Shown here: positions 33,947 to 42,893 of the stretch, in pieces
Layout: each line of letters opens with the position of its first letter
How positions within the stretch are numbered: the stretch's first letter is position 1
Assembly (NCBI RefSeq): GCF_005116505.1
Contig: NZ_SWBR01000002.1
Location: 1,334,488 to 1,398,487 of the forward strand
DNA length: 64,000 nucleotides
Direction of reading: 5' to 3'
Source: Pedobacter polaris
Lineage (GTDB): Bacteria; Bacteroidota; Bacteroidia; Sphingobacteriales; Sphingobacteriaceae
The notes under the pieces: model-generated
The model's input: only the letters and a program-made list of their open reading frames with translations
The model's database searches: none
Told to the model about the DNA's origin: nothing
Translations under genes and position numbers: made by a program

Positions 33947-35140
33947 ATGACGACCTATACAACTTTAATAATCTTAAGCGGATTAGTTATTTTCTCTTAT
34001 TTGTTTGACTTAGTTGCAAGTAAAACAAAACTACCTTCAGTTTTATTGTTATTACTTTTAGGTATTGGATTACGGCTTTTGGTAGACAATCTTAATATCC
34101 AGACCTTTAACTTTTTAAAAATTTTACCCGCCCTTGGCACGGTTGGGTTAATTTTAATTGTATTTGAAGGATCACTCGAACTTAAATATGATAAAGACAA
34201 GAATAAAGTTATAAAAGGAGCATTTTTAGCTGCCTTAATAATGTTACTGTTTACTGTAACTATAATTAGTTTTATTATCTATCAAATTACTGGACAAGAT
34301 TTGTATCTCTGTTTTGTAAATGCGATACCATTTAGCGTAATCAGCTCCGCTATCGCAATTCCTTCTGTTGCTGGGTTAGCTAAAAAAAGTAGAGAATTTA
34401 TCATTTACGAAAGTTCATTTTCTGACATTTTGGGCATTATTCTCTTTAATTTTGCCATTTCAAATCAGCACATTTCAGCAAGTTCTTTTGCAAGTTTAGG
34501 CTTAAATACTGCTTTAATATTAATTCTTTCTGTTCTAGCCTGTATTTTCCTGCTTTACATTATGGGTAAAATCTCTCATCATATCAAATTTTTTTTAATC
34601 ATTTCTATTCTGATTTTGGTATATGCCATTGGGCAATCTTACCATTTATCTTCCTTAATTTTAATTCTATCATTTGGGTTATTTCTTAACAACGCCGATA
34701 CTATTAAATATGCATGGTTTAAAACCATTTTTATCTATGAAAATCTTTCTAAAGATTTAGTTCAGCTACATCAACTATCTGCAGAAAGTGCCTTTATTAT
34801 CCGTACTTTTTTCTTTGTAATTTTTGGTTTTACTATGAATATTTATCAGCTAGATGACCAAAACATCATTGTTAACGGATTGTTGATCTTAATAAGCATC
34901 TACATCTGTAGGTTTACTTACCTCCTTATCTTTAAGAAAGATCGTGTGTTGCCAGAAGGTTTTGTATCTCCAAGAGGCCTAATCAGTATACTTTTATATT
35001 ACAATTTACCAGCCAGCATGAAATTGCCAGAAATTAGTACTGCATTTTTATTTGTGGTTGTACTTGGCTCAAGTTTAGTAATGAGTATTGGCTTAATTGC
35101 TACTAAAAAAGGTCACAAAAAAGAAACTATTGAAGCTTAA
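33947..35140 (+). CDS. Cation:proton antiporter (CPA1-like)
   Basis: The 397-residue integral membrane protein has 11-12 hydrophobic segments. LPSVLLLLLLGIGLRLLVDN and LGTVGLILIVFEGSLELKYD match the N-terminal half of Na+/H+ exchangers, and YESSFSDILGIILFNFAISN carries the acidic ion-site region. No cytoplasmic regulatory tail is present. Its stop codon touches the stop codon of the next, convergent gene with no base between them. Confidence 0.88.
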   Translation: MTTYTTLIILSGLVIFSYLFDLVASKTKLPSVLLLLLLGIGLRLLVDNLNIQTFNFLKILPALGTVGLILIVFEGSLELKYDKDKNKVIKGAFLAALIMLLFTVTIISFIIYQITGQDLYLCFVNAIPFSVISSAIAIPSVAGLAKKSREFIIYESSFSDILGIILFNFAISNQHISASSFASLGLNTALILILSVLACIFLLYIMGKISHHIKFFLIISILILVYAIGQSYHLSSLILILSFGLFLNNADTIKYAWFKTIFIYENLSKDLVQLHQLSAESAFIIRTFFFVIFGFTMNIYQLDDQNIIVNGLLILISIYICRFTYLLIFKKDRVLPEGFVSPRGLISILLYYNLPASMKLPEISTAFLFVVVLGSSLVMSIGLIATKKGHKKETIEA

Positions 35141-35689
35141 TTATTTTATTGCTTTTAAGTTCTTTAATGCCAACATACTTTGTGGACTTCTTTGGTAATC
35201 TATAGAAAAGTAACTTAAACTTTGCTCTTCTTCTGCAGTAAGTTTATTTTTAAAACTATAACTAGCAATTGGAGAATTGATAGCTTGAATTGGAATAGCC
35301 ATAAGATTCGCTACACCATTAATAACACCAGTAGCAACAGAGCCAGTGATCTGTTCTCCTAGGGTTGGCTCTACTTCTCCCCATTTATTAACCATTTTAT
35401 CGCCTTGCGAAATATTATACTCTGAGGTATCCCAACTGTAATTAATATACGTTTTTGCTTGATATGGACTTTTAACGACTTTAATTTTTATTGATTTAAT
35501 CAATTTTGTCTCAATTCTAACAAAACCCGATTCAGCGTCCAAGACTACATAATTAGAATCTACTCTTTGTAGTATACCTTTTTGTTGTCCCTGAGTAGTT
35601 TTTACTACAGCCAAATAGGGCTTTATTTGCTGAGTAAAAGCTGAATTATAAACAAAAATGATCAGAAGAAAAGAAAGCGCTATTTTCAT
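35141..35689 (-). CDS. Hypothetical exported protein
   Basis: The 182-residue protein has a signal peptide ending near AFTQ. It contains KTTQGQQKGILQRVDSNYVV and LDAESGFVRIETKLIKSIKI, a beta-rich small-domain pattern seen in many Bacteroidota exported proteins, and a short hydrophobic Gly-Ala segment (ITGSVATGVINGVANLMAIP). I do not recognise a family. It is convergent with the antiporter gene with no spacing. Confidence 0.7.
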   Translation of the reverse strand: MKIALSFLLIIFVYNSAFTQQIKPYLAVVKTTQGQQKGILQRVDSNYVVLDAESGFVRIETKLIKSIKIKVVKSPYQAKTYINYSWDTSEYNISQGDKMVNKWGEVEPTLGEQITGSVATGVINGVANLMAIPIQAINSPIASYSFKNKLTAEEEQSLSYFSIDYQRSPQSMLALKNLKAIK

Positions 35690-35810
35690 AAGATTCGTTT
35701 TTAGCTAACTAGCAAATAACAAGCCAATTAATTAGCTCATTATAGTTAAAAACGCTTCGTTTACATCTTAAAGAACTGGCTGTTTATATACCTTTTAATG
35801 TATAACCAGC

Positions 35811-36215
35811 TTAGCTGCCCATTTCTAAAATTTTATCGAATTCTGTTGCTTTTAAGGGCATTACTGATAAACGACCCTGCTTTACCAATGAAATATCCTT
35901 CAAGCTTTCTTCGGCTTTAATTTGCTCTAGTGTTACTGGTTTATCTAAAGCTTGTACTGGTACTAAATCTACAACTACCCAATTTTTATCATCGGTTGTT
36001 GGATCTTGGTATGATTCTTTAACCACTTTAGCAATGCCAACAACATTTTTGCCCTCGTTACTATGGTACCAAAGCACTAAATCCCCTTCCCTCATCTCTC
36101 TGAGGTTGTTGCGAGCTTGATAATTACGAACGCCATCCCAAAAAGTACGACCTTCTTTATTAAATTTTTCCCAACTGTATTTAAACGGTTCTGATTTGAC
36201 TAGCCAATGTTTCAT
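35811..36215 (-). CDS. EVE-domain protein
   Basis: The 134-residue protein is a single EVE domain of the PUA-like group: it opens HWLVKSEPFKYSWE and contains TFWDGVRNYQARNNLREMRE followed by GDLVLWYHSNEGKNVVGIAK. EVE domains bind modified bases in DNA or RNA and are frequent near defence and RNA-modification genes. Here the neighbours are a VOC protein and holA, so a housekeeping role is more likely. Confidence 0.93.
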   Translation of the reverse strand: MKHWLVKSEPFKYSWEKFNKEGRTFWDGVRNYQARNNLREMREGDLVLWYHSNEGKNVVGIAKVVKESYQDPTTDDKNWVVVDLVPVQALDKPVTLEQIKAEESLKDISLVKQGRLSVMPLKATEFDKILEMGS

Positions 36216-36255
36216 ATGAATTTATATCCCGAATTATGATTTATGAATAAAATAG

Positions 36256-36615
36256 CTAAGAAGCAAACTCTGGATTTTCAATTAAACCAATTACATTTCC
36301 AAAAGGATCATAAATACTGCCAACCCAAATTGCACCACCTACGTTTTTTGGTGCTTCATGAACTTCAATTCCAGCTGCCACAAACTTTTTAAAACAGGCT
36401 TCAATATCTTCAACTCCCCAATAAGTAATGGAAGTGCTTCCACTTTTATAACCAGAAGGATCTGGATCTAGACCTAACTCGAAACCACCAACATTATAAC
36501 CTACATAAAAAGGTTCGTCAAAATATGGGGTTATTTCAAACACTGTTTTATACCATTCTTTGGCCTTTGTTAAATCATTAACATGATATACGATGGTTCT
36601 TAATCCTTTTAGCAT
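36256..36615 (-). CDS. VOC-family (glyoxalase-like) protein
   Basis: The 119-residue protein has the paired beta-alpha-beta-beta-beta units of the vicinal-oxygen-chelate fold: LRTIVYHVNDLTKAKEWYKT and the C-terminal VGSIYDPFGNVIGLIENPEF. Possible metal ligands are His9 and Glu near the end. The substrate is unknown. It lies 40 bases upstream of the EVE gene on the same strand. Confidence 0.88.
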   Translation of the reverse strand: MLKGLRTIVYHVNDLTKAKEWYKTVFEITPYFDEPFYVGYNVGGFELGLDPDPSGYKSGSTSITYWGVEDIEACFKKFVAAGIEVHEAPKNVGGAIWVGSIYDPFGNVIGLIENPEFAS

Positions 36616-36686
36616 TTTTTGATTTTTATATTGTTGAATTAATAAATTGTTGGAAGTTGAGCTGATAATTGCAAACTGTAAAATGA

Positions 36687-37712
36687 CTAGTGAATCATCT
36701 TAAAAAGCATTTCTTTTAGTAATTCCCCATCAGTTGTATTTCCTGTACTATCTAATCCTTTACTTTTTAAATCATACGCTCTTAATAAACTGATGATTTC
36801 GAAAGTTTTTGCATCATTAAAAGTTCTGGCAGCCGTTTCATAATCTTTAATAAAATATGGGCTAACACCTAATTCCTTGGCAGCATCATTTTTATTTGGC
36901 AGGTAATGATATTTTAAAATCTTCGTGAAATAACCGTTTAAATTTGCCATTACCATTACCATGGGGTTTGCTTTTGGGTTATCTGCAAAGTAATTCACAA
37001 TCTGATTGCATTTTAAAACATTTCTTGTGGCCAAGGCTTTTTGCAATTCGAAAACATTGTATTCTTTACTAATGCCAATGTTTTTCTGAATATGTTCTGT
37101 ATTAATGGTCGTTTCTTTACTAATGTTTAAACAAAGTTTCTCAACTTCATTAGCAATTTTAGATAAATCTGTACCTAAGTATTCTGCCATTAAAGCTGCT
37201 GCCTGAGGTGCAATTTTATAACCTTTTTCTTTAATGTGTTCTTCAATCCAAGGCATTAATTTATAATCACGAACAGGATCTGATTGAAAAATTACTCCAT
37301 TTTTTGAGATTGATTTGTATATCTTTTTGCGTTTATCGAAGTTGGCGTATTTGTAAGCCAGAACCAAAATTGTACTTGGTAAAGGTTTTTCAAAATAATT
37401 TAAAGCAAATTCAGCTTCTTTACTGCTGCCTTCTGTTTCTTTTGCCCATTTTAAATCTTGTGCCTCTTTAACAATAATCACTTGATACTCCGACATCATG
37501 GGGTATCGTTTTGCCGCATTTAAAATAGTTGCCATATCGGTATCTTTACCGTACAATACAGTTTGGTTAAAACCCCTTTCGCCATCATTTAAAACATTAC
37601 TCTCTATATAATCAACCACTTGATCAATATAATACGGTTCTTCACCCTGTAATAAATACAGTGGTTTAAATTTTCTGGTTTTTAAATCTTTTATAATATC
37701 TACGGCACTCAT
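36687..37712 (-). CDS. holA: DNA polymerase III delta subunit
   Basis: The 341-residue protein loads the sliding clamp as part of the clamp-loader complex. It opens KDLKTRKFKPLYLLQGEEPY, the typical delta-subunit start, and contains LNDGERGFNQTVLYGKD, RRYPMMSEYQVIIVKEAQDL-like sequence (AAKRYPMMSEYQVIIVKEAQ) and VFELQKALATRNVLKCNQIV. The length is that of the family. Confidence 0.92.
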   Translation of the reverse strand: MSAVDIIKDLKTRKFKPLYLLQGEEPYYIDQVVDYIESNVLNDGERGFNQTVLYGKDTDMATILNAAKRYPMMSEYQVIIVKEAQDLKWAKETEGSSKEAEFALNYFEKPLPSTILVLAYKYANFDKRKKIYKSISKNGVIFQSDPVRDYKLMPWIEEHIKEKGYKIAPQAAALMAEYLGTDLSKIANEVEKLCLNISKETTINTEHIQKNIGISKEYNVFELQKALATRNVLKCNQIVNYFADNPKANPMVMVMANLNGYFTKILKYHYLPNKNDAAKELGVSPYFIKDYETAARTFNDAKTFEIISLLRAYDLKSKGLDSTGNTTDGELLKEMLFKMIH

Positions 37713-37722
37713 TTGCGGTAAA

Positions 37723-37750
37723 TTTACAATTTACGATTTACGATTTACGA
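37723..37750 (+). repeat. Short heptamer tandem repeat
   Basis: Four heptamers follow one another: TTTACAA once and TTTACGA three times. They lie 10 bases upstream of the holA start codon in the divergent gap to the 118-residue gene. Confidence 0.7.
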
Positions 37751-37809
37751 TTTTGGTGAAATAGTTTATTCACAAATATTAACTTTGACAACAATAAATT
37801 AAAAATAGA

Positions 37810-38166
37810 TTGGATCAGGAAACCGCAAAGTATATTGTTAATTATTTTTCTGCATTATTAACCGATTCGGAAAGGCTAGCTATTAGACATACGCACTCTT
37901 TAATAAAGCTTGACTTAAAGGAAATCACACAAAATACTAATTATCCTCTATTAAATATTTATAAGAGAAAAGGGTGGATAACTGAAGATATTGAAATTTT
38001 AAATTTATTAAAAGAGGGCTATGATAACTTTGAAGTTAAAGCTGCTGAAAGAATAATGTGTGAAAATTGCGAAAAGGTTTTCTTAAATAACTGTCCTAGT
38101 TGCAATAAATTGGCAAGAACCCCTGAAGCAAAACAATGTAGATTCTGCTCATTCAATTGGCGATAA
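37810..38166 (+). CDS. Hypothetical protein with C-terminal zinc ribbon
   Basis: The 118-residue protein begins at TTG (37810), with no ATG available before the conserved-looking MDQETAKYIVNYFSALLTD. The first 80 residues are helical. The end carries CENC, CPSC and CRFC, six cysteines that make one or two zinc ribbons. It is divergent from holA and lies 4 bases before an HSDR_N-domain gene, so the pair is probably co-translated. The function is unknown; nucleic-acid binding is likely from the ribbons. Confidence 0.7.
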   Translation: MDQETAKYIVNYFSALLTDSERLAIRHTHSLIKLDLKEITQNTNYPLLNIYKRKGWITEDIEILNLLKEGYDNFEVKAAERIMCENCEKVFLNNCPSCNKLARTPEAKQCRFCSFNWR

Positions 38167-38170
38167 ATAA

Positions 38171-38629
38171 ATGTTTAATCCAACTCCTCTTAACCTACCT
38201 AACCATCCTTTTAAAATTACCCAAAGGGATGATTTGTATTTTATTTTCGATGAGATAAGAAAGAAACACTTGGTATTAACGCCCGAAGAATGGGTTAGAC
38301 AGCATTTTATTCGCTATTTACTGAAGGAAAAAGGTTTCCCATCAGCCTTGCTACAAATTGAAGGTGGACTGAGCTTAAATCAGACTAGAAAGCGAAGTGA
38401 TATTTTAGTTTATGACAATGTAGGTGAAAAGATAATGGTGATTGAGTGTAAAGCTCCTTCAATTGCAATTACCCAAGCTACTTTCGATCAAGCTGCAAGA
38501 TATAATTCTGTTTACAAGGCTCGCTGGTTGGCGGTTACCAATGGCTTAAATCATTATTATGCAAAAATTGACCATACCAATGGAAAATTTTTATTTGTTG
38601 AAGAATTACCTAGTTATAAAGAGTTGTAG
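38171..38629 (+). CDS. HSDR_N-domain nuclease-like protein
   Basis: The 152-residue protein is a stand-alone restriction-endonuclease-like domain, as in the N-terminus of type I restriction R subunits. The active-site set is visible: WVRQHFIRYL (Glu/Arg helix), RKRSDILVYD (Asp) and VIECKAP (Glu-x-Lys). It has no helicase part, so it is not a restriction enzyme by itself. Such genes lie beside holA in many Bacteroidota. A role in DNA repair or processing is inference. Confidence 0.85.
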   Translation: MFNPTPLNLPNHPFKITQRDDLYFIFDEIRKKHLVLTPEEWVRQHFIRYLLKEKGFPSALLQIEGGLSLNQTRKRSDILVYDNVGEKIMVIECKAPSIAITQATFDQAARYNSVYKARWLAVTNGLNHYYAKIDHTNGKFLFVEELPSYKEL

Positions 38630-38661
38630 TAATTGTAATTCCAACTCCGTAGATCGTCAAA

Positions 38662-38808
38662 GTCTGTCACGTTGAGCTTGTTGAAACGGCCATTCAATTA
38701 TCAACAATAGATCCTGCGACAGGCTCAGGATGACACAAACTTAAAAACCTTTTGACAAGCTCAGGATGACATTAACTCTTAGATTCTTCGCGATGCTCAG
38801 AATGACAA
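38662..38808. repeat. REP-like cluster of GCTCAGGATGACA units
   Basis: Three same-direction copies of a degenerate unit ending in GCTCAGGATGACA lie at 38707-38735, 38748-38771 and 38779-38807 (the last has GCTCAGAATGACA). One inverted copy (GTCACGTTGAGCTTGTTGAA) lies at 38665-38684. They can form hairpins with each other. The cluster fills the convergent gap between the HSDR_N gene and the oxidoreductase gene. A fragment of the same unit is at 41398. Confidence 0.75.
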
Positions 38809-38816
38809 ACAATCCT

Positions 38817-40004
38817 CTAAAAATAATCCTTCTTCCAAAACTGTGTCTTTCCACTATAAATTGCTTCATTACACATGGCTACGCAAATAGAGGCTTGAGT
38901 TCCGGTATTAATGTTCGAGACTGGCATTTTGCCTTCAGTAATTGATTTATAGAATTCTTCTAACGCATAGAAAGTTCCATCTTTAGTGGGTTTGTCTAAA
39001 ATTGGTATTCCACCATCTTTGTTCACTACTATTTTGGTAGCTCCGGTTACTCCGTCAACAATTCCTAGCTGTTTAACTGTTTCCATTTCTGGATAGAAGA
39101 TTCCGGTATCTGGCAATAAATTAACTGAACCTTTTGTGCCTTTGATTTTGAATAAATAACCATCATGAGCATTACCGCAAGTTGCACCAAAATTGCCAAT
39201 CATACCCGCATTTTTGTAGCGTAAGGTTGCTTGAACATTGTCATATGTTTCCCTACCATCCTTATAAATATCTATCCCACCAGTACCAATAATTTCATCA
39301 GGTTGTGTTTCAAAAGCCCAATTAATAAAATCTATTTGATGCGATAACAACTCTGCAGGTAATCCTCCAGAGTATTCTTTATACATCCGCCAATTAATTT
39401 GTCTTTCTAGGCTCGGATCTGGAACAGCTCTACGCCAATTTCCATTTCTATCCCAACGGCAATCTATTTGAGAAACTTTGCCTATATATCCACTTTGTAT
39501 CATCTCTTTAACCTTAAAGTACAAAGGAGAATAACGATACTGATAGCCTACTTGAAAAACTTGTTTTGGATATTGTTTAACCAACTTTCTTAATGCCAAA
39601 GCTTCGTCAATGTCATAAGTCATTGTTTTCTCTACATAAACGCTTTTGCCAGCCAAAACTGCATCCTTTGCAATTCTAAAATGTTCGTTTAAGGGGGTTG
39701 CTATAAAAACAGCTTCTATCTTTTTATCGTCGAGTATTTTTTTATAATCCTTTACAGCAATAGCTGATGAAGGAACATATTTTTTAGTCTGTTCTAATCT
39801 AAAATCCAACACATCGCAATAAGCTACAATATTAAATTTAGTGCTCATTTTCTGGATTACAGATAAAACTCCTTTCCCTCTATCTCCACAACCAATCATT
39901 GCGATATTTATTGGGGCTAAAGCTGCTCCTGCAAAAAGATTTTCAGCCATTAAAATACCTGAGCCAAGCAAAGCTGATTTCTTAACAAACGAACGACGAT
40001 GCAT
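38817..40004 (-). CDS. Tat-exported Gfo/Idh/MocA oxidoreductase
   Basis: The 395-residue protein starts with a twin-arginine signal (HRRSFVKKSALLGSG). The Rossmann part shows INIAMIGCGDRGKGVLSV, and EKTMTYDIDEA is the EKP-like catalytic motif region of the family. The C-terminal half is the usual dimerisation domain. These enzymes oxidise or reduce sugar hydroxyls with NAD(P). Its ATG overlaps the stop of the DUF1080 gene by one base, so it is the last gene of a four-gene exported sugar pathway. Confidence 0.9.
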   Translation of the reverse strand: MHRRSFVKKSALLGSGILMAENLFAGAALAPINIAMIGCGDRGKGVLSVIQKMSTKFNIVAYCDVLDFRLEQTKKYVPSSAIAVKDYKKILDDKKIEAVFIATPLNEHFRIAKDAVLAGKSVYVEKTMTYDIDEALALRKLVKQYPKQVFQVGYQYRYSPLYFKVKEMIQSGYIGKVSQIDCRWDRNGNWRRAVPDPSLERQINWRMYKEYSGGLPAELLSHQIDFINWAFETQPDEIIGTGGIDIYKDGRETYDNVQATLRYKNAGMIGNFGATCGNAHDGYLFKIKGTKGSVNLLPDTGIFYPEMETVKQLGIVDGVTGATKIVVNKDGGIPILDKPTKDGTFYALEEFYKSITEGKMPVSNINTGTQASICVAMCNEAIYSGKTQFWKKDYF

Positions 40005-41374
40005 TATAAAGTTTTGATTTTAATAGTCCTAAAACTCACTTTGTTACCATGATCTTGCAACAAAAGATGACCTTTCGCAGCTTCACCAAAGTTTTTCCAA
40101 TCTTTATATTTACTAATGGCAACTAATTTTTTAAACTCTTCAGAGCCCTTGGTATACTCTAAAACTTTAACCCCGTTTAAATAATGTTCTACTTTATTAT
40201 TAGGATAAACTACAACTCTACCTCTATTCCAAGTACCAATTGGTCTCGGACTTCCCAAAACTTTCTTTGCTGTCATTAAATCATATAATGAAGATAATGT
40301 TCGATTTCCATCTCTACCTAGTTTTGCATCTGGATGTTTTTCATCGTCCAATACTTGATATTCTAATCCAATAGCAGAGCCTGCATTTTTTTCGGCCAAC
40401 GTAACGAAGTATTTAACTCCACTATTTGCCCCTTCAGTTAGTTTAAACTCAAAAGACAAATCGAAAGCAGCAAATTGTTCCTTACTTACAATATCGCCAC
40501 CATTGGTAGATTCTGCGCCATTAGAAGGCAACACACTTAATTGACCATCTGCAATATCCCATCCTTTAGCAGGAAAAGCATCTTTATAAGCACCAACCCA
40601 CCCAGCATTTGTTTTACCATCAAAAAGCAATTTATAGCCGTTTGCCTTTTCCTGAGCCGATAAAGTATTTGGGGTTAAATTAACCACGTATGTAGCTTTT
40701 GGAAAAGCTTGAGGTTTTAAGTTTTCTGTTTGGATATTGATGTTCTTGAAATAAACTTTCTTTCCTTCTAGATAAGTTTTATTACCCAAACCATGTACTT
40801 GCAAACCAATAAACCCAGATTTATCTAAAGTATCAATCACATAAGAAACAGGTATTCCATTAACCCAAGTTTTCATTTCATTGCCAATGCATTCTATTTT
40901 GTAATGATTAAATTCTTCGGTTTTATAAGCAGTTTTTGCAGCTGGGTTTTGTTCCAATGGATATAACCAAAGTCTTCTTGCTTCATCATAAATACCACCT
41001 GTCCAAGCTCTTGGTGTTGGATCGATTTCCATTTGTCTTCCAAAAACCCTTCCTTTTCCATTGTTAGCAGTTGGATCTAAATGGCTTCTGGTTTGTACTC
41101 CAGAATTAGTTTCCACTCCTTCTAGCTTTACATCTAGTTCTAAAATAAAGTCACCATATTCTTTTTCTGTTATTAAAAATGAATTTGGTAAACCAGCTTT
41201 CATGGTACCAACAATCATTTCATTCTCTACGGCATATGGAGCTAGGCCAGCAACAATTTTCCAACCGTTTAATGTTTTACCATCAAACAAATGTCTTTTT
41301 TGAGCATTGGCCACTGAGATGAGGCTGATTAGAGAGAGAGTTAAAAGGCTAATTTTTTTAAAGTAACTGAACAT
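40004..41374 (-). CDS. Exported protein with two DUF1080 (3-keto-disaccharide hydrolase) domains
   Basis: The 456-residue protein has a signal peptide ending at SVANA. Two DUF1080 lectin-like domains lie in tandem: residues 26-215 (LFDGKTLNGWKIVAG, GVQTRSHLD, VHGLGNKTYLEGKKVYFKNI) and 245-456 (LLFDGKTNAGWVGAYKDAF, GANSGVKYFVTL, RTIKIKTL). The family includes 3-keto-glycoside hydrolases or lyases that act on sugars after C3 oxidation. The neighbouring Gfo/Idh/MocA and TIM-barrel genes fit that pathway. Confidence 0.9.
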   Translation of the reverse strand: MFSYFKKISLLTLSLISLISVANAQKRHLFDGKTLNGWKIVAGLAPYAVENEMIVGTMKAGLPNSFLITEKEYGDFILELDVKLEGVETNSGVQTRSHLDPTANNGKGRVFGRQMEIDPTPRAWTGGIYDEARRLWLYPLEQNPAAKTAYKTEEFNHYKIECIGNEMKTWVNGIPVSYVIDTLDKSGFIGLQVHGLGNKTYLEGKKVYFKNINIQTENLKPQAFPKATYVVNLTPNTLSAQEKANGYKLLFDGKTNAGWVGAYKDAFPAKGWDIADGQLSVLPSNGAESTNGGDIVSKEQFAAFDLSFEFKLTEGANSGVKYFVTLAEKNAGSAIGLEYQVLDDEKHPDAKLGRDGNRTLSSLYDLMTAKKVLGSPRPIGTWNRGRVVVYPNNKVEHYLNGVKVLEYTKGSEEFKKLVAISKYKDWKNFGEAAKGHLLLQDHGNKVSFRTIKIKTL

Positions 41375-41397
41375 AATTATAGGGTTGATTTTTGATT

Positions 41398-41427
41398 ATA
41401 GATCTTCGCTTCGCTCTAAATGACAAA
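41398..41427. repeat. Fragment of the REP-like unit
   Basis: ATAGATCTTCGCTTCGCT and TAAATGACAA resemble the unit seen in the 38662-38808 cluster (TAGATTCTTCGCGATGCTCA then GAATGACA). It lies in the gap between two genes of the same operon. Confidence 0.4.
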
Positions 41428-41450
41428 GTTTAGCAATGACGAGTTAACTA

Positions 41451-42806
41451 CTAATATTTAAAGATTTTTCCACCAGCCATCACTTCTTGCGTTTTTTCAT
41501 CAAAAATGGCTTTTGAACCTGTACGTACTGCTGCATTTGTCATAATATTGGCAATAGAATGATAGTAACCTGCTTCAACTGGTGCATTTGGTGTTTTTCT
41601 ACTTCTTACACATTCCATCCAATTGCGCATATGGCCAGAAGTTAAGTTATCTCCTCCCATATTTGCATCACTTGCGGTTTTAATTTCTTTTTTAGAAAGA
41701 TCAAAAGGAGCTAGCAAATTAGCTTTCATCCCCATTGCCGCAGCTTCTCTTTCACCTAATCCACCCTTTGGTGAAACCTTGTTCGTCATTAAGTTTAATT
41801 CACCACCATTTGAATAATAAACTTCACCAACATCACCCACACTATTTTGCATTCTTGAAGTAAATGTTACCTGAAACCCATCGCTTCCATCTGGTTGTCC
41901 ATAATCAAATACGGCTACCATCGAATCCCAGTTTTTACGACCATCTTTCCAAGTGTAAATTCCGCCATTGGCAACTACACTTCTCGGATGTTTTAATTTA
42001 GTAAACCAATGTACGGTATCAATTTGATGTGACATCCATTGCCCTGGCATTCCAGAAGAATATGGCCAAAACAATCTATATTCCAAGTATTTTCTTGGGT
42101 CATAAGTGTCTGCTGGGCGATTAACTAAAAATCTTTTCCAGTCGATATCTTCTTGTCTCAATTTCTCTACTAATGCAGGTCTACGCCACCTTCCAGGTTG
42201 ATTTACATTCCAAACTAAATCTACAGCTGTGATTGGTCCAAATTTTCCATCTTGGATGTATTGGGCTGCGTTGGCATAGTTTTCTCCGCTTCTGCGTTGC
42301 GAACCTATTTGAACTATTTTTTTACTTTCATTTACTGCTTTTAATGCGGCTTTTGCATCAGCCATTGTTTCTGCAAAAGGTTTTTCTATATAAGCATCAC
42401 AACCAGCTTTTACGGCTTCGATGGTATGCATGGCATGTTGAAAATCGGCAGTACTCACAATTACGGCATCTAAATCTTTCATAGCGTAAAGCTCATCGTT
42501 ATTTCTACAAGCTTTAATATCATGGCCTATTTTCCCTTGAATGTGCGCAATACCCAAATCTCTCCGGTAATTCCAGAGATCAGAAAGACCTACAATATCA
42601 AAATTAAGTTCTTTATTATGGTTTTGGAAACATGGGAATAGGGTATCTTTAAATCTGTCAGAAAAACCAACCACACCCACTCTTACCCTATCATTGGCAC
42701 CAATAATCCGACTATAACTTTTTGCACTACTTGTTAATGTACCGGCATAAGTTGCTGCTGCAAGCATAGTTGACTGTTTAATGAATTTTCTTCTCGAATT
42801 TTCCAT
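41451..42806 (-). CDS. Tat-exported Gfo/Idh/MocA oxidoreductase
   Basis: The 451-residue protein has a twin-arginine signal (SRRKFIKQSTMLAAATYAG). The Rossmann segment VRVGVVGFSDR and the motif CDAYIEKPFAETMADAKAAL, with the catalytic EKP, are clear. It is longer than the 395-residue enzyme of the same cluster and differs in sequence, so the two probably act on different positions or partners. The NPDWWW-like loop of other members is absent. It is second in the operon after the TIM-barrel gene. Confidence 0.92.
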   Translation of the reverse strand: MENSRRKFIKQSTMLAAATYAGTLTSSAKSYSRIIGANDRVRVGVVGFSDRFKDTLFPCFQNHNKELNFDIVGLSDLWNYRRDLGIAHIQGKIGHDIKACRNNDELYAMKDLDAVIVSTADFQHAMHTIEAVKAGCDAYIEKPFAETMADAKAALKAVNESKKIVQIGSQRRSGENYANAAQYIQDGKFGPITAVDLVWNVNQPGRWRRPALVEKLRQEDIDWKRFLVNRPADTYDPRKYLEYRLFWPYSSGMPGQWMSHQIDTVHWFTKLKHPRSVVANGGIYTWKDGRKNWDSMVAVFDYGQPDGSDGFQVTFTSRMQNSVGDVGEVYYSNGGELNLMTNKVSPKGGLGEREAAAMGMKANLLAPFDLSKKEIKTASDANMGGDNLTSGHMRNWMECVRSRKTPNAPVEAGYYHSIANIMTNAAVRTGSKAIFDEKTQEVMAGGKIFKY

Positions 42807-42893
42807 GAAATAAAGTTTTATAGTTTTTTGGGATAATTTGCTTTCTGGTATATTGATATATGTCTATTCTAAATTTGGATATAAGCCTAGTCA

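Noticed and set aside
35811..36215. The EVE protein as part of a modification-dependent defence island
   Set aside because: Its neighbours (VOC protein, holA, antiporter) are housekeeping genes and no restriction or modification partner is adjacent on its strand.
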